Below are positions 22,126-31,932 of a stretch of DNA of 64,000 bases, one piece after another. Position 1 is the first letter of the stretch. Each line of letters begins with the position of its first letter. The notes beneath the pieces are model-generated. The model was not told where the DNA came from. It did not search any database and saw only the letters and a list, made by a program, of their open reading frames with translations. The translations under genes and the position numbers were made by a program. The DNA comes from Rhizobium sp. RU20A (GTDB taxonomy: Bacteria > Pseudomonadota > Alphaproteobacteria > Rhizobiales > Rhizobiaceae), in the NCBI RefSeq assembly GCF_900155885.1, contig NZ_FTMB01000015.1, forward strand, positions 1 to 64,000, given 5' to 3'.

Positions 22126-24603
22126 GTGGAGTTCTTCTTTGGCACTTTCACAAGCGAGTGGGAGCAGAGACGCGCGGCGCTATTGCACGAAATGACGCTT
22201 GGCGGCCGTGGGAGCGCCGTAGAAGAAGAGCTTGAGAAGAGACTGAAAAATCTCCAGCACCAGGTTGGAATGTCAAAAGGCGGATCCGGAGCCAGGGGAA
22301 GCGGGGGGACTTCGGCATTCAACGCGTCATCCCCTTCGAGGTCGGTGGCTGCCGGTTCGGGTGCTGCGCGATCGATGGAAGTTCGTCTTGCGAGCGTTGC
22401 CAAAGGGAGCCAGCCAGCCGTGGTTAAACTGGCGTCCTACGGTGGTGGTGCCCGTGTCGGTTCGATGCTCAACTATGTTTCCAGAGGCGGGGAGCTGAAG
22501 GTTGAAAATGAGAACGGCGAGACGTTGCGTGGCCGTGAGGAGTTGGCGCGTCTGCGTGGTGATTGGGATCACCTTTTCCAGAACAGGACCGAGAGCCGCG
22601 ATATCGGCGCGTTCAGCGTCGAGGTGAGCTTGTCCGGCGGCTCGGACCGGCATGAGCAGGTGCGGGAGATTCTTAAGCGTGGCTTTGGTGATCGGCGCTA
22701 CGCTTACTCTGTCGAAACCCAGAATGACGGATCGCTGAAGATTGAGGGCTACGTTGTGTTGCGCAGCGGGCAGGGCGAGCGACTGACGGCGGACGCAAAG
22801 GCAGCCGCCATCGTTCAGGAGCGTTTTAACGCCAGCGCCGTTGCAAAAGAGGCCCCAGCGGCGTTCTCGTTCAAAGGCTACGGCAACGGCGTGGAATACG
22901 GCGCTGCCAAGGTGCGAGACCTGATCGCGCAGCGCAACGACGTTCGGGACGATCAGGGTCGCTCGATTGCCGATGACAAGGCTGCAGGCGATCTCGTGCA
23001 GAAGGAATGGCGGGATGAGCTGCACAGCCGCAAGAGCCGTGACGTGATGCACGTGATCATGTCGGCGCGTGCCGGAACGGATGCAGTTGCGTTTGAAGGA
23101 GCTGTTCGCGACTTCCTGGCAGCACAGTTTGCGGGCCATCGTTATGTCTTCTCCCTGCACGATCCGGAGAACGATCCGAAGGAAGCCGCTGAGGGGGGCA
23201 AGCGACCGCATGTTCATGCCCATGCCATCGTGACGATGCGATCGGAATCGGGCGACCGGATCGAGACGACTCCGGCCACCTTCCGGCAATGGCGGGAGGT
23301 CATGGCCGAGAAGGCGCGTGACCACGGCATCAATATGGAAATGACCGATCGCCGCGAGTTCGCTACGCCGCCAGCCTTTACGCGAAATCAGGTTCGCGCC
23401 GTCAAACATAACGGTCGTACCGAGCATGTAGGCACCAGCGAGCCGGCACAGGCGCGATATGACGCAAAGCGAGCTGATCGGCGCGTGGTGGCGACGAGCC
23501 AGAGGAGCCGCCAGTACATTCTAAAAGCTCAGGAGACCTGGCAGAAGATTGCAGTCAACGCCGGCGACACAGTGGTTGCGGCCTACGCCGCACAGCATCG
23601 CTCCTATCTGGAAAACGGCCTTGCCCAGGTGGGTCATTCGGCTGCTGGTGCAGTCATTCATGCAGATTTCGGCCGTGATTACCGCTCCAATATGGTAGCA
23701 ATCAGAGACATGTTGTCGGAGGCAAAGGACATGCGCGAGCAAACACGCCCAGAGTTCGAAGCGTACGAAAAGACGGTTGAAACGGCTCTGTTCAACCTTC
23801 AGCGCAGCGCTGGTCCAGAGGACCGGTCAGGCTTCGAAGAAGTTTCCTCCCTCGCTCGCGAGATCGTCGATCTGCGCAGGCAGATGCTCGAAATGAAGGA
23901 GCGAGGGCTTGATGAGCAGGATGGGCGAAACGCTGCTGGCGACGTCTCCAAAGAAAGTGGTGCCGCGCCGGAAAGAACGGCATCTGAGGTGCAAGAGCAG
24001 ATGAATGCAAACCACCAGTGGGAGGCAGCTGTTGCCAAGCATGGAGAGGCTGTCGTTGGGGTAGGTCGCGATGCGATGGCAAATGTGGAACACTATCGCT
24101 CCGGCCTCGCCCATGTCGAAACCGGCGAGCTCGGAGACGAAAACCGAGAGCTGTATGAGAAGGGGCTTGAGGACTCGCTACATCATGCAGCTCAACTCGC
24201 CGCTTCCGGAAACGGCTATCTCCGGGATGTTGCCAATGAGGATCCGGAACTGCGCGCGGAGATCGAGACCATTGAACGCAATAAAGAGCGTGGGGACGAA
24301 AATAAGTCAAACAAGCAGCCGGTAACTGCGGACACTGCCGACGATCGCCAACGCGATCTCAGGGTGGATCTGGAAGAAGAACGTCCGATCGGACAAGCGG
24401 AGCGTGAGGCTCACCAGCTCGCCGAGACGGTGGACGCTACTCAGAGGCAGCAGAAAAGTGTAAACAGAGACAGGGAAGCGGCCCAGCGGGGCGGCGAGAC
24501 CACTCGGACTGATCCCGCGCAACAGCACATTCCTCGTCTCGAGGAGTTGGAGCGTGAACAGGTTGAACAGAGGGAGCGTAATCGGGACGACCGTGATCGC
24601 TAA
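22126..24603 (+). CDS. MOBP-type relaxase
   Basis: An 825-residue relaxase/mobilization nuclease that should nick oriT and pilot the T-strand. A non-canonical ~100-residue N-terminal extension precedes the catalytic region. Motif I with the likely catalytic Tyr is MLNYVSRGGEL (around 114-124). Motif III is split by a short insert: SLHDPEND...GGKRPHVHAHAIVTM (about 343-370), giving the metal-binding His triad. The long C-terminal half is charged and coiled-coil and ends RERNRDDRDR, resembling Arg-rich VirB/D4 export signals and the Fic protein tail. GTG 22126 is used. Subclass (MOBP versus the rhizobial MOBZ group) cannot be fixed without a tree. Confidence 0.88.
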   Translation: MEFFFGTFTSEWEQRRAALLHEMTLGGRGSAVEEELEKRLKNLQHQVGMSKGGSGARGSGGTSAFNASSPSRSVAAGSGAARSMEVRLASVAKGSQPAVVKLASYGGGARVGSMLNYVSRGGELKVENENGETLRGREELARLRGDWDHLFQNRTESRDIGAFSVEVSLSGGSDRHEQVREILKRGFGDRRYAYSVETQNDGSLKIEGYVVLRSGQGERLTADAKAAAIVQERFNASAVAKEAPAAFSFKGYGNGVEYGAAKVRDLIAQRNDVRDDQGRSIADDKAAGDLVQKEWRDELHSRKSRDVMHVIMSARAGTDAVAFEGAVRDFLAAQFAGHRYVFSLHDPENDPKEAAEGGKRPHVHAHAIVTMRSESGDRIETTPATFRQWREVMAEKARDHGINMEMTDRREFATPPAFTRNQVRAVKHNGRTEHVGTSEPAQARYDAKRADRRVVATSQRSRQYILKAQETWQKIAVNAGDTVVAAYAAQHRSYLENGLAQVGHSAAGAVIHADFGRDYRSNMVAIRDMLSEAKDMREQTRPEFEAYEKTVETALFNLQRSAGPEDRSGFEEVSSLAREIVDLRRQMLEMKERGLDEQDGRNAAGDVSKESGAAPERTASEVQEQMNANHQWEAAVAKHGEAVVGVGRDAMANVEHYRSGLAHVETGELGDENRELYEKGLEDSLHHAAQLAASGNGYLRDVANEDPELRAEIETIERNKERGDENKSNKQPVTADTADDRQRDLRVDLEEERPIGQAEREAHQLAETVDATQRQQKSVNRDREAAQRGGETTRTDPAQQHIPRLEELEREQVEQRERNRDDRDR

Positions 24604-24609
24604 AGTGTC

Positions 24610-24822
24610 ATGCAGGACGGTAACCAGAACACCTACCTGGTGGAAGTAAACGACCCCAAGTCTGCCGACATCGTCGGCAAGATGATGGTGTGGGGCATGG
24701 TCTCCGTTGGGATCCTCGCGATCCTGATCAAGGTCTACGGGACCGTGATCGGCTGGTATCATGCTTCAGCGGCTTGGCTAACAGAGGCGGGTCAGTACGC
24801 AGCGAGCTTCTGGCCCTTCTGA
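24610..24822 (+). CDS. Small single-pass membrane protein
   Basis: A 70-residue protein with one clear transmembrane segment (MVWGMVSVGILAILIKVYGTVIGW, about 26-49), a polar N terminus and a short aromatic C terminus. It starts 6 nt after the relaxase stop and converges on virD4. Probably a transfer accessory protein of unknown function. Confidence 0.7.
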   Translation: MQDGNQNTYLVEVNDPKSADIVGKMMVWGMVSVGILAILIKVYGTVIGWYHASAAWLTEAGQYAASFWPF

Positions 24823-24829
24823 CCCTGGA

Positions 24830-26917
24830 TTAGCGGCCGGCCTGTTCAATGATTGGATCAGGAACGGTCGCCGCGAATAGCTCTTCCAAGCTTTTCCTTT
24901 TGCGCGGTGATTTCCCCTCTGCCTCCCGATCTACCACCTCCTTGAGGCGGCTAACTCGATCATTGTGCGCTTTCTCAATTTCGTCCTCTGAGATAGGCAT
25001 CGCGCGCTTTTCGGGAGCGGGCGCAGCTGCTTGTGTAGGTTCCGCGGTGCCACCGGCGCTGGCCTTCTTGATGGTCAGTGCAGAGGGGTTCACGACGCGA
25101 GGGGGTGGGGTGGAGGCTGGTTGCTCCTTCGGAGTTTCCTTCTGGGCTGGCGCCTGCGGTGCATCAGCTCTGGCCTCGGTTGCAGGCTTTATCGCTTCCG
25201 CTTCTTCAGTCTGTTCCTGGCCTGCATTGGCATAGGCCGGCGTGGTTGCTGGAACGGGTTTGGGTGGCAGGTAATCGACAGTCGGCACGGTCGGTATGTG
25301 CGTCTGCGAATAGGCTTCGGCCTCCTTGAAGGGCTGCGTCTTAAAGAAGCGCAGCTTTTCCCCGAAGATCGGCCGCTGACCTTCCACCAACAAGATCATC
25401 TTGTTCTCGGGCATCTGACGCACTTCCTGCGGCATCATCAGGTCCCGATCGCGAATTTGCTCAACCTTTGTTCGGCGCGGGAGGCCCATAAGCTCGATGG
25501 TGCGCGATTCAGACTGATAACGGATGGTTCTCTTGCCAAGCGCCCGGGAGGCGTACTCAGCCGTGGCCTGGTCATTGGCACCAAGAATGAGCTGATAACC
25601 GCAGTTGCCAAGAAGCGAATGTCGGGACGTCTCACCATAGATCTCATCCAGGTTCTTCAGGTCCTGGATGATGAAGGCGAGCTTGATCTTATAGCCGGCC
25701 ACATAGGGCAGCTTCGTCATGATCTCGTCCATGCGCTTCAGCTGGCGAAACTCATCCAGCAGGAAATAGACCGGCACGGAGTTGGGATCATGCTCAAGGG
25801 TGAGTATGTCCATTACCTGTTGAACGAATAGCGTCAGCAGCGGCCTAAGAAGCGTGATGTCGGTGATGTTCGGGGCAAGGTAGATCGTGATGGGGCGACG
25901 CTTCATGGATCGAAGGTCCATGTCGGTCATGTTCGTTGCGGCCACAACGCGTTCGTTCTTGAAGGGCCTCATCGCCTTCTGGATGTCAAGCAGTGCCGAG
26001 GCCGCGGCCCTATCCGAGAGAGACAGGTATGAGTTGAAGCTCTCCATCGTGAACTTCGACAGATATGGCTCCTTGTCCTTGATGTACTTCATCAAGGCCT
26101 GCAGATCGGTCCCGCTGTTGAAGAAGGAGTTGATCTCGCCGAGGTTCCTGCGCCCTTTGTAGAAGGGGCTTTCGAGAACATAGCTGATGGCGCCGGCGAG
26201 AACCTGTTGAGCCGTGGCCTGCCAAACTGAATTCTCGGATTCGGTGTTTTCCGGCACAAGAATGCTGGCGATATTTTGAATGTCGGTCGTGCGATTACCT
26301 CGCTCCGGACGAACGAAATCCAAGGGATTGTAGCTGTTGGTCGTCTCGGAACCCGGCGCAAACAAGAAGACCTGGCTGCCGTTGCGCTTCCGATAGCCGG
26401 CGGTTGCCTTGTAGACCTCGCCCTTCAGATCCGTGACGATCATAGAGCCTTCGTGCATGAGAGCGTTAGGGATGACGTAGCCCGCGCCCTTACCGGATCG
26501 CGTCGGGCCAATAATGAGGTGGTGGCGATCGTCATACGCGCGGAGGACGTTGCTCCCGATACGGCCGAATATGTGACCTCGTCTGCCGAACCACTTCCCG
26601 CGCCGAAGGGTTGGAAGGTCCTGAAAGGCCGCATCCCCCAATGGATTGCTGGTAGGTTTGAGCCCAAGGTAAGCAATAAGGCCTGATACGAGCAGCGCCG
26701 GGACTACGGAGCCGAGCGCGACCTTTTGAAGGGAAGGGGAGGAGCTATAGGCCCAGAACTGCTGAATTGGCGCGAATGGGTTTGAGGTAATTGTCGCCTC
26801 GAGGATCCTACCGTCACCGTAGAAGAGCTGAAGCCCCGCCCCGTACGCCAGCATCCAGACTGCAAATGCGATCAACAGGCAGAAGAACAGATAGAAGGCC
26901 TGTAGACCTTTGCTCAT
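24830..26917 (-). CDS. virD4: VirD4/TraG-type coupling protein
   Basis: A 695-residue coupling ATPase that links the relaxosome to the secretion channel at the inner membrane. Two N-terminal transmembrane segments (about 7-33 and 65-87) are followed by Walker A GPTRSGKGAGYVIP (about 137-150) and Walker B VYFLLDEFRQL (about 388-398). The C-terminal ~170 residues after THIPTVPTVDYLPPKP form a Pro/Ala/Glu-rich extension of variable type. It is the last gene of the virB operon and overlaps virB11 by 4 nt. Confidence 0.95.
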   Translation of the reverse strand: MSKGLQAFYLFFCLLIAFAVWMLAYGAGLQLFYGDGRILEATITSNPFAPIQQFWAYSSSPSLQKVALGSVVPALLVSGLIAYLGLKPTSNPLGDAAFQDLPTLRRGKWFGRRGHIFGRIGSNVLRAYDDRHHLIIGPTRSGKGAGYVIPNALMHEGSMIVTDLKGEVYKATAGYRKRNGSQVFLFAPGSETTNSYNPLDFVRPERGNRTTDIQNIASILVPENTESENSVWQATAQQVLAGAISYVLESPFYKGRRNLGEINSFFNSGTDLQALMKYIKDKEPYLSKFTMESFNSYLSLSDRAAASALLDIQKAMRPFKNERVVAATNMTDMDLRSMKRRPITIYLAPNITDITLLRPLLTLFVQQVMDILTLEHDPNSVPVYFLLDEFRQLKRMDEIMTKLPYVAGYKIKLAFIIQDLKNLDEIYGETSRHSLLGNCGYQLILGANDQATAEYASRALGKRTIRYQSESRTIELMGLPRRTKVEQIRDRDLMMPQEVRQMPENKMILLVEGQRPIFGEKLRFFKTQPFKEAEAYSQTHIPTVPTVDYLPPKPVPATTPAYANAGQEQTEEAEAIKPATEARADAPQAPAQKETPKEQPASTPPPRVVNPSALTIKKASAGGTAEPTQAAAPAPEKRAMPISEDEIEKAHNDRVSRLKEVVDREAEGKSPRKRKSLEELFAATVPDPIIEQAGR

Positions 26918-27936
26918 GATGCATCCCGTGCGAAGTAGATTTCGGAAACCCCGCGCTTGCCGCCTTCCCGCCTGAGCTGGATCACGATCGGAATGACCAT
27001 TTGGATGTAGGACATCAGATCGTGCTTTGAGTAGCCGGCGGACATGCCGGACTGCTGCATCATCATGGCAAGCTGCTCGTACGCGCCGAGCGGCGTATCG
27101 GCGTGAACTGTTGACATGCTGCCTGGATGGCCGGTGTTGATGGCACGAAGGAAGGAAAAGGCCTCAGCTCCACGAATTTCGCCAACAAAGAGGCGATCCG
27201 GCCGCATTCGAAGCGCCGATTCAAGGAGGTTCTGAATCGTCACGTTTGCGGTGCCTTGCCCACCCTTGGAGGCGATCAGGTGGACCGCGTTCTTCTGTGG
27301 TGGGAATAGCTCTCGAGTGTCTTCAAGCGTCAGGATCCGCTCATTCAGGTCTACAGAGTTCAGGCACGCATTCAGAAACGTGGTTTTTCCCGACGACGTG
27401 CCGCCACTGATCAGGATCGAAACCCGCTTCGTGATGGCCGTGTGGATGAAGTCGTAGATCTTCTCCGCGCGTAGATAGGCGATCAGCTCCCGATCCACGT
27501 CGCTTAGGCCCCCGACAGCAACCGAGACTTTGTCGAGAGAGCCGTTGTCACGGTAGTCCTGCAGAGAGAAATTCTGCACAACCTGCTTACGGATCGTGAT
27601 CGACCCACCGTCAGGTGCTGCGGGCGGCAAGACAACCTGGATACGTTCGCCGGTCGGCAGTGCTGCGCTAAGGATCGGATTAGCGGCGTTGAGGAACTGC
27701 TTTGTTGCTGCGGCAACCCGCTCGCCAATGTTCTCGATCTCGCGTGCCGTCAGAGCATCGATTTCATGATGCTCCATGTGATCAGCACCGAAGCGCTCAA
27801 CATAGACCTGGCCCGGCCGGTTCACTGCAATCTCAACCACCTTCGGGTCATCGAGAAATTGCCTGATGGGCTCCAAAGACCGGTTCAGGAAATAGTGGGG
27901 ATCATGAGCCGTCGTGTTACCTACCATAACGTTCAC
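26914..27936 (-). CDS. virB11: VirB11 traffic ATPase
   Basis: A 340-residue hexameric ATPase of the type IV secretion system. Walker A is GGTSSGKTTFLNA (about 188-200), the Asp box is LTLEDTRELF, and Walker B/His-box segments are RPDRLFVGEIRGAEAF and GHPGSMSTVHAD. GTG 27936 is chosen because AAGGAG lies 7 nt upstream, inside the end of virB10; an ATG nine bases later is the alternative. Confidence 0.95.
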   Translation of the reverse strand: MNVMVGNTTAHDPHYFLNRSLEPIRQFLDDPKVVEIAVNRPGQVYVERFGADHMEHHEIDALTAREIENIGERVAAATKQFLNAANPILSAALPTGERIQVVLPPAAPDGGSITIRKQVVQNFSLQDYRDNGSLDKVSVAVGGLSDVDRELIAYLRAEKIYDFIHTAITKRVSILISGGTSSGKTTFLNACLNSVDLNERILTLEDTRELFPPQKNAVHLIASKGGQGTANVTIQNLLESALRMRPDRLFVGEIRGAEAFSFLRAINTGHPGSMSTVHADTPLGAYEQLAMMMQQSGMSAGYSKHDLMSYIQMVIPIVIQLRREGGKRGVSEIYFARDAS

Positions 27937-29128
27937 GTTTGATCTCCTTCATCGCTTCCGTGACAGGATCGTCGTACATGGCGCTGAAATCGAGGTCCTG
28001 GCGAACATACACGAAGATCCGCTCGCCTTGAGGTACGCTGATCGTTGGCGGGATCCTCAGATTTTCGGCCAGGACCGTGTTCGCCATGTCGCTGAAGGTT
28101 TGCGCGATCGTCTCGCGCGCCAATTCTGCGCCTCTTTCGGCGTCATCGTTTCCGGAGCTGGAGTCGCTACCGTATCCGGTGAGATAGCTTGCGCCACCCC
28201 CGACAATAGATAGCAGGATCGATGCACCAAAGCGCTCACGGAACTTGTTGTCGACATGACCAGTCAGACCCGATCGACCGAGGCTGTCCGTTCCGATGGA
28301 ATTCAGGCGCACCGACACGCCGTCATCGCGGATGAGCCTCGTCCACACGACAAAGACCCGCTTCTGCCCCCGCGTAACTTCGGACTGATATTCCCCGATC
28401 AACCGTGTACCTGTCGGGATCAGCACACGCCGGCCATCGAAGGAGTAGACATCCTTGGATGTGATGGCCCGGACCTGCCCCGGAAGGTCGCTGACGATCG
28501 CCGTTTCCAAGATGCCGGGGATCAGCGTGCCCTCCGGAATCATCGCGTCGATCCGCTCAATCTTTCGCGCCTTCGCGGAACGGTCCCCGATCGCGCTCGC
28601 TGACGACAGGTATTGGCTGTTGCGATCCTCGCCAGCGACGGTCAAAGGCGTGCCGCTGTTCGAGCCATCCAGCGAACCATTCGCGGCGCCGCCTAAGTTC
28701 TGGTCAAGCGCAATTAGCTTCGACCGAAACCGCTCCGGAAATACCTCTTCGGCGGGCGGGGGAGCGCTTGCCGGTTGAGCTACCTCGGGCGGGGGAGGCA
28801 CGTTAAATTCTGTAACGTCGACCGGCGGAGCTGGCGGCGGAGGCGGTGGAGGCGGGAGTTCTAAAACCGGCTGTTCTGGTGGTGGGGGAGTGGGCTCCCC
28901 ATCGCGCACAAAGCCAGGCGGCCGAAAAGTCGTTGTCCGAAATTCCTCTTCACTTTGCGGGCTCTCAGGCGGGTTTTCGCCGGACGTGGCCAGCACCAGG
29001 TACGCGGCGAAGACACCAGCGAGCAACAGAGCGGCCATGCCGACCGTCTGATTGCGCTTCACGTTGCGATTGCTGATTTCGGCCTCGTCGGCCGCCGCCA
29101 TAGCGTCGAGTTCAGGGCTGCGCTTCAT
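27917..29128 (-). CDS. virB10: VirB10 core-complex protein
   Basis: A 403-residue TrbI/VirB10 protein bridging inner and outer membranes. One transmembrane helix (about 29-49) precedes a long Pro-rich periplasmic stretch (about 62-120). The conserved C-terminal beta-barrel domain follows, with VLIPTGTRLIGEYQSEVTRGQ and the ending IPPTISVPQGERIFVYVRQDLDF. It overlaps virB9 by 4 nt. Confidence 0.95.
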   Translation of the reverse strand: MKRSPELDAMAAADEAEISNRNVKRNQTVGMAALLLAGVFAAYLVLATSGENPPESPQSEEEFRTTTFRPPGFVRDGEPTPPPPEQPVLELPPPPPPPPAPPVDVTEFNVPPPPEVAQPASAPPPAEEVFPERFRSKLIALDQNLGGAANGSLDGSNSGTPLTVAGEDRNSQYLSSASAIGDRSAKARKIERIDAMIPEGTLIPGILETAIVSDLPGQVRAITSKDVYSFDGRRVLIPTGTRLIGEYQSEVTRGQKRVFVVWTRLIRDDGVSVRLNSIGTDSLGRSGLTGHVDNKFRERFGASILLSIVGGGASYLTGYGSDSSSGNDDAERGAELARETIAQTFSDMANTVLAENLRIPPTISVPQGERIFVYVRQDLDFSAMYDDPVTEAMKEIKRERYGR

Positions 29129-29940
29129 GAGTTGCCGCTCCTCCTGCGTTTGCTGGCATCAGGATCCTGTTTCGGAGCCATGATGTCAGGGTCAGGTGCT
29201 GCAAAGTCCGGCTTGCGGAGGTTGAAAATGCACGTCCACTGGTTTCCGTCCCGGAGCGTGTATTGCGTCGCTACGCCGTCAACGACGATGTATTCGCCTT
29301 CCTTGCGGAAGTTTCGCAGGGTCTCGGAGAAGTCGGATTGGACGGCAAAAATGGCCGGCACAGTCCCTCGGCCGAACTTGAAAAAGGTCTTCTTGCCGTC
29401 ATCGAACACCATTGTCGGCTTCAGTGCCGCGTCGCCCGAGAAAGAGTAGTCAATATTGACGTTCGCTTTGTCGATGCTCGAAATGTTCGGGTTGGCCGCC
29501 CGAAACTCAGCCTCCTTCCGCAGAGACTCGTTCAGGTTCTTCTCCGGATAAACGAACCGAATGCCGAAGACCTTTTTCCCTGCTTGCGGTGCATAGTCAT
29601 TGAGCTCAAGGAAGTAGATCCTTTTTGAGGTCACCACGTTCATGTTTGTGGAGACGTCCTTGGCTATTGGCTTGACGAAAAGGATGTTGCCCTTTTCGGA
29701 CGGGGCAACCTGCCAACTGTCGGTGTCGCCAAGCGAAATCGTCTCAAACTTCTCATCTTCGTCGAAGATGATCATCGTTGAGATGCCGTAGGTCGCAGAT
29801 ACCTTCACGACGTTGTTCGGCTGATAGACGACACTGGTCACACGCGCATCCAGACTGCCAGGGCGGGGCTGTTGCGCCGCATAGGCTTGGACCATCGTGA
29901 GAGCGGCGATCGACGCCGCCAGTAGGAAGCCATATTTCAC
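29125..29940 (-). CDS. virB9: VirB9 core-complex protein
   Basis: A 271-residue periplasmic/outer-membrane core protein with a signal peptide (about 1-21, cleaved after AYA). The VirB9 pattern is visible as DARVTSVVYQPNNVVKVSATYGISTMIIF and the C-terminal beta domain KPTMVFDDGKKTFFKFGRG...YIVVDGVATQYTLRDG. It overlaps virB8 and virB10 by 4 nt each. Confidence 0.95.
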   Translation of the reverse strand: MKYGFLLAASIAALTMVQAYAAQQPRPGSLDARVTSVVYQPNNVVKVSATYGISTMIIFDEDEKFETISLGDTDSWQVAPSEKGNILFVKPIAKDVSTNMNVVTSKRIYFLELNDYAPQAGKKVFGIRFVYPEKNLNESLRKEAEFRAANPNISSIDKANVNIDYSFSGDAALKPTMVFDDGKKTFFKFGRGTVPAIFAVQSDFSETLRNFRKEGEYIVVDGVATQYTLRDGNQWTCIFNLRKPDFAAPDPDIMAPKQDPDASKRRRSGNS

Positions 29941-30629
29941 TGCTGACCTCCCGAGGTCACCGTTTCCTGATCACGGCGGTAGTCATAAACCTGGAAGCCC
30001 AACGGATTTTCGAAGCGCCATTCGTTGCGCTCAGGCGTATCCGTGTAGCGATAGCGAACGATAGAGATGAAGTGGCGCGTGATGACATCTGAAGCAGAGC
30101 GCTCATGCGTCGAGAACCGGACGAGCGCCGTTGTCGTGTTGGGGAAGGTGACAGACTTTATGTCGACGGTGATCGACTTATTTTTGCCGAGCCGGCGAGC
30201 TGGATTGTCAGGGTTCGCGGCACTCCATTGGGCCTGGAGGTCGCGCGCTGCGTCGCCGGTGGAGAGCAAAGCTGCAATTCCAAAGTTCTGCTCGATGGCA
30301 AAAGGATCATAGCCCTCGCGGGATCGAATGTAACGGACGACATTCGCCTGAGTGACTGCCTGCTGATCGGTGATGTTCGATGTTCGGGTCAGCCCTGTCT
30401 TGACCTCAATATAGCCAGTGTTCTTGTCGACCTCGACAATGTACGGCTCGAAGCTTTTGAGGGGCACGAGCATTACCAATGCGGAGAGCGACAGGATCGT
30501 GATGCCGCCGAAGATCAGCGTAATCAGCCAAGCGAACGCCTTGGACCGTTTGGCCTTTTTGACGATCTCTTGTTCCCAACGGTCCCCATCCTGAAAATAG
30601 CTCCGGAGAGCATCGTTATTCTCTGCCAT
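29937..30629 (-). CDS. virB8: VirB8 inner-membrane assembly factor
   Basis: A 230-residue bitopic protein with a cytoplasmic N terminus, a transmembrane helix (about 33-54) and a periplasmic NTF2-like domain (VEVDKNTGYIEVKTGL, YIRSREGYDPF, VRYRYTDTPERNEWRFENPLGFQVYDY). It is essential for T4SS assembly in other systems. Confidence 0.95.
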   Translation of the reverse strand: MAENNDALRSYFQDGDRWEQEIVKKAKRSKAFAWLITLIFGGITILSLSALVMLVPLKSFEPYIVEVDKNTGYIEVKTGLTRTSNITDQQAVTQANVVRYIRSREGYDPFAIEQNFGIAALLSTGDAARDLQAQWSAANPDNPARRLGKNKSITVDIKSVTFPNTTTALVRFSTHERSASDVITRHFISIVRYRYTDTPERNEWRFENPLGFQVYDYRRDQETVTSGGQQ

Positions 30630-30662
30630 GTATCCTAGCCCTTAATTCCCGCCACCAGTTGC

Positions 30663-31691
30663 CTAGTTGGGCAGACTGTTGTTGGTAATTCTGTTCTGCA
30701 TCGCTTCTGCTGCACCGGCGTTTTGGATGTTTTCCCTCATGCCGGCATGGGTTCTGGCGCGTGCGGCCATTCCTAATTCTCCAGCCCTCCCGGCTACAGA
30801 ACGTGTCGCGGTCAAAGCTCGTGCCGGCAGTGCAACACCGGTCGCGTAGCCAACCGATCGAGCGATCTGCCCAACGCCCGTTGCCACACCCCCGGTAATT
30901 CCCTGGGCGAGCGTTTGAATGTTGAAGAGGACAAAAGCGCCAGCCGCACAGATCAGGACAAAAGCCGAGATATCGTCTAGCTGGATCTCGTTCGCGGATG
31001 CTGCCGCTGCGACCTTCTGCAGTTCAGCGTCCATGGTCGTGATGAGAAAGGCGGCGACGACATACACAAAGAGCGGAATGATCGCGTACGTCAAAACCTG
31101 CTGGAACCAAGCCATTCCGTATTGGCGTGTGGAATCAAACAATAGGCAGGCGATAAAAATCGGTGCGGTGCCAAGCAGCACCCACATCATCACCTTCGCA
31201 AGCACGAGGATGGCAAGCGCAACGGCAATGAATAGCCCAACCGCCAGCATGATCAGGAACCCGACGAGGCCCGGGAGAATGGCGAAGTAGCCTGACTGCT
31301 CCGCGAATGCTGCTGCTGCCTCATTCGCCGTCTCCCAAATCATAGATAGGCCGTCTGTTGGCTCAGTTATCCCGGTACTGCTAGCTGTCAGGAGCGCCCG
31401 CCCCACGTCTTCCGGCGTGTTGTTCAGCCAGTCGTAAAAGAAGAGTTGGAAATTGCCCCACTGATCAATGAAGGCGACTATAATCATCATTCGCACGACC
31501 CGGCCGACGATCTCGCCGACGCTCACTCGCGCGGTCCCCAGGACGAGTTGAAGTCCGTAATAGGCGACGTAGGCAATTAGCATGATCGTCAGCAAGGGCA
31601 TGATCTCGTCGCCAACGACCTCATAAGCCCGCTCCGAGAAATTCCGCCCTGCATCTTCAAGAGCCTCAAGCAGGCCGCCTAGAAAGTTCAT
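30663..31691 (-). CDS. virB6: VirB6 polytopic channel protein
   Basis: A 342-residue protein with about six hydrophobic segments (near 30-52, 65-80, 135-175, 178-190, 200-220, 245-265), as in TrbL/VirB6. It starts 4 nt from the lipoprotein gene. The C-terminal tail after ~280 is Ala/Arg-rich and soluble. Confidence 0.92.
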   Translation of the reverse strand: MNFLGGLLEALEDAGRNFSERAYEVVGDEIMPLLTIMLIAYVAYYGLQLVLGTARVSVGEIVGRVVRMMIIVAFIDQWGNFQLFFYDWLNNTPEDVGRALLTASSTGITEPTDGLSMIWETANEAAAAFAEQSGYFAILPGLVGFLIMLAVGLFIAVALAILVLAKVMMWVLLGTAPIFIACLLFDSTRQYGMAWFQQVLTYAIIPLFVYVVAAFLITTMDAELQKVAAAASANEIQLDDISAFVLICAAGAFVLFNIQTLAQGITGGVATGVGQIARSVGYATGVALPARALTATRSVAGRAGELGMAARARTHAGMRENIQNAGAAEAMQNRITNNSLPN

Positions 31692-31695
31692 GGGG

Positions 31696-31932
31696 TCACT
31701 GCTCTCCGCTTCCAGCGAAAGCGTCGATCGCCGCCAGCGCTTCCGATGGGTTGCCGTTCACGCTGGTCATTGGGCCACATTCCTGTCGCGGATCCTCGGC
31801 GTAGGATGTGAGGTTCGCGGGCCTCTTGCATGGTGCGGTCTTCTCTTTCGGGGCGCCGGCGCAGCCGGTTACGCCGGCAGCAACCAGGACGGAGAGGAGC
31901 ACAAAGCCTTTCACTCGGAATGTCTTAGTCAC
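31696..31932 (-). CDS. Small lipoprotein (VirB7-like or entry-exclusion)
   Basis: A 78-residue lipoprotein precursor with a signal sequence and a lipobox VTGC ending at Cys24. The mature ~55 residues include two more Cys and end in an Ala/Asp-rich helix. GTG 31932 overlaps the virB5 stop by 8 nt. A lipoprotein between virB5 and virB6 could be VirB7, which stabilises VirB9, or an Eex entry-exclusion protein, which sits at this position on pKM101-like plasmids. The sequence does not decide. Confidence 0.75.
   Translation of the reverse strand: MTKTFRVKGFVLLSVLVAAGVTGCAGAPKEKTAPCKRPANLTSYAEDPRQECGPMTSVNGNPSEALAAIDAFAGSGEQ

Noticed and set aside
22327-23427. 366-codon open frame on the minus strand
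   Set aside because: It is antisense to the relaxase, whose motifs are clear; composition is typical of a shadow frame in GC-rich DNA.
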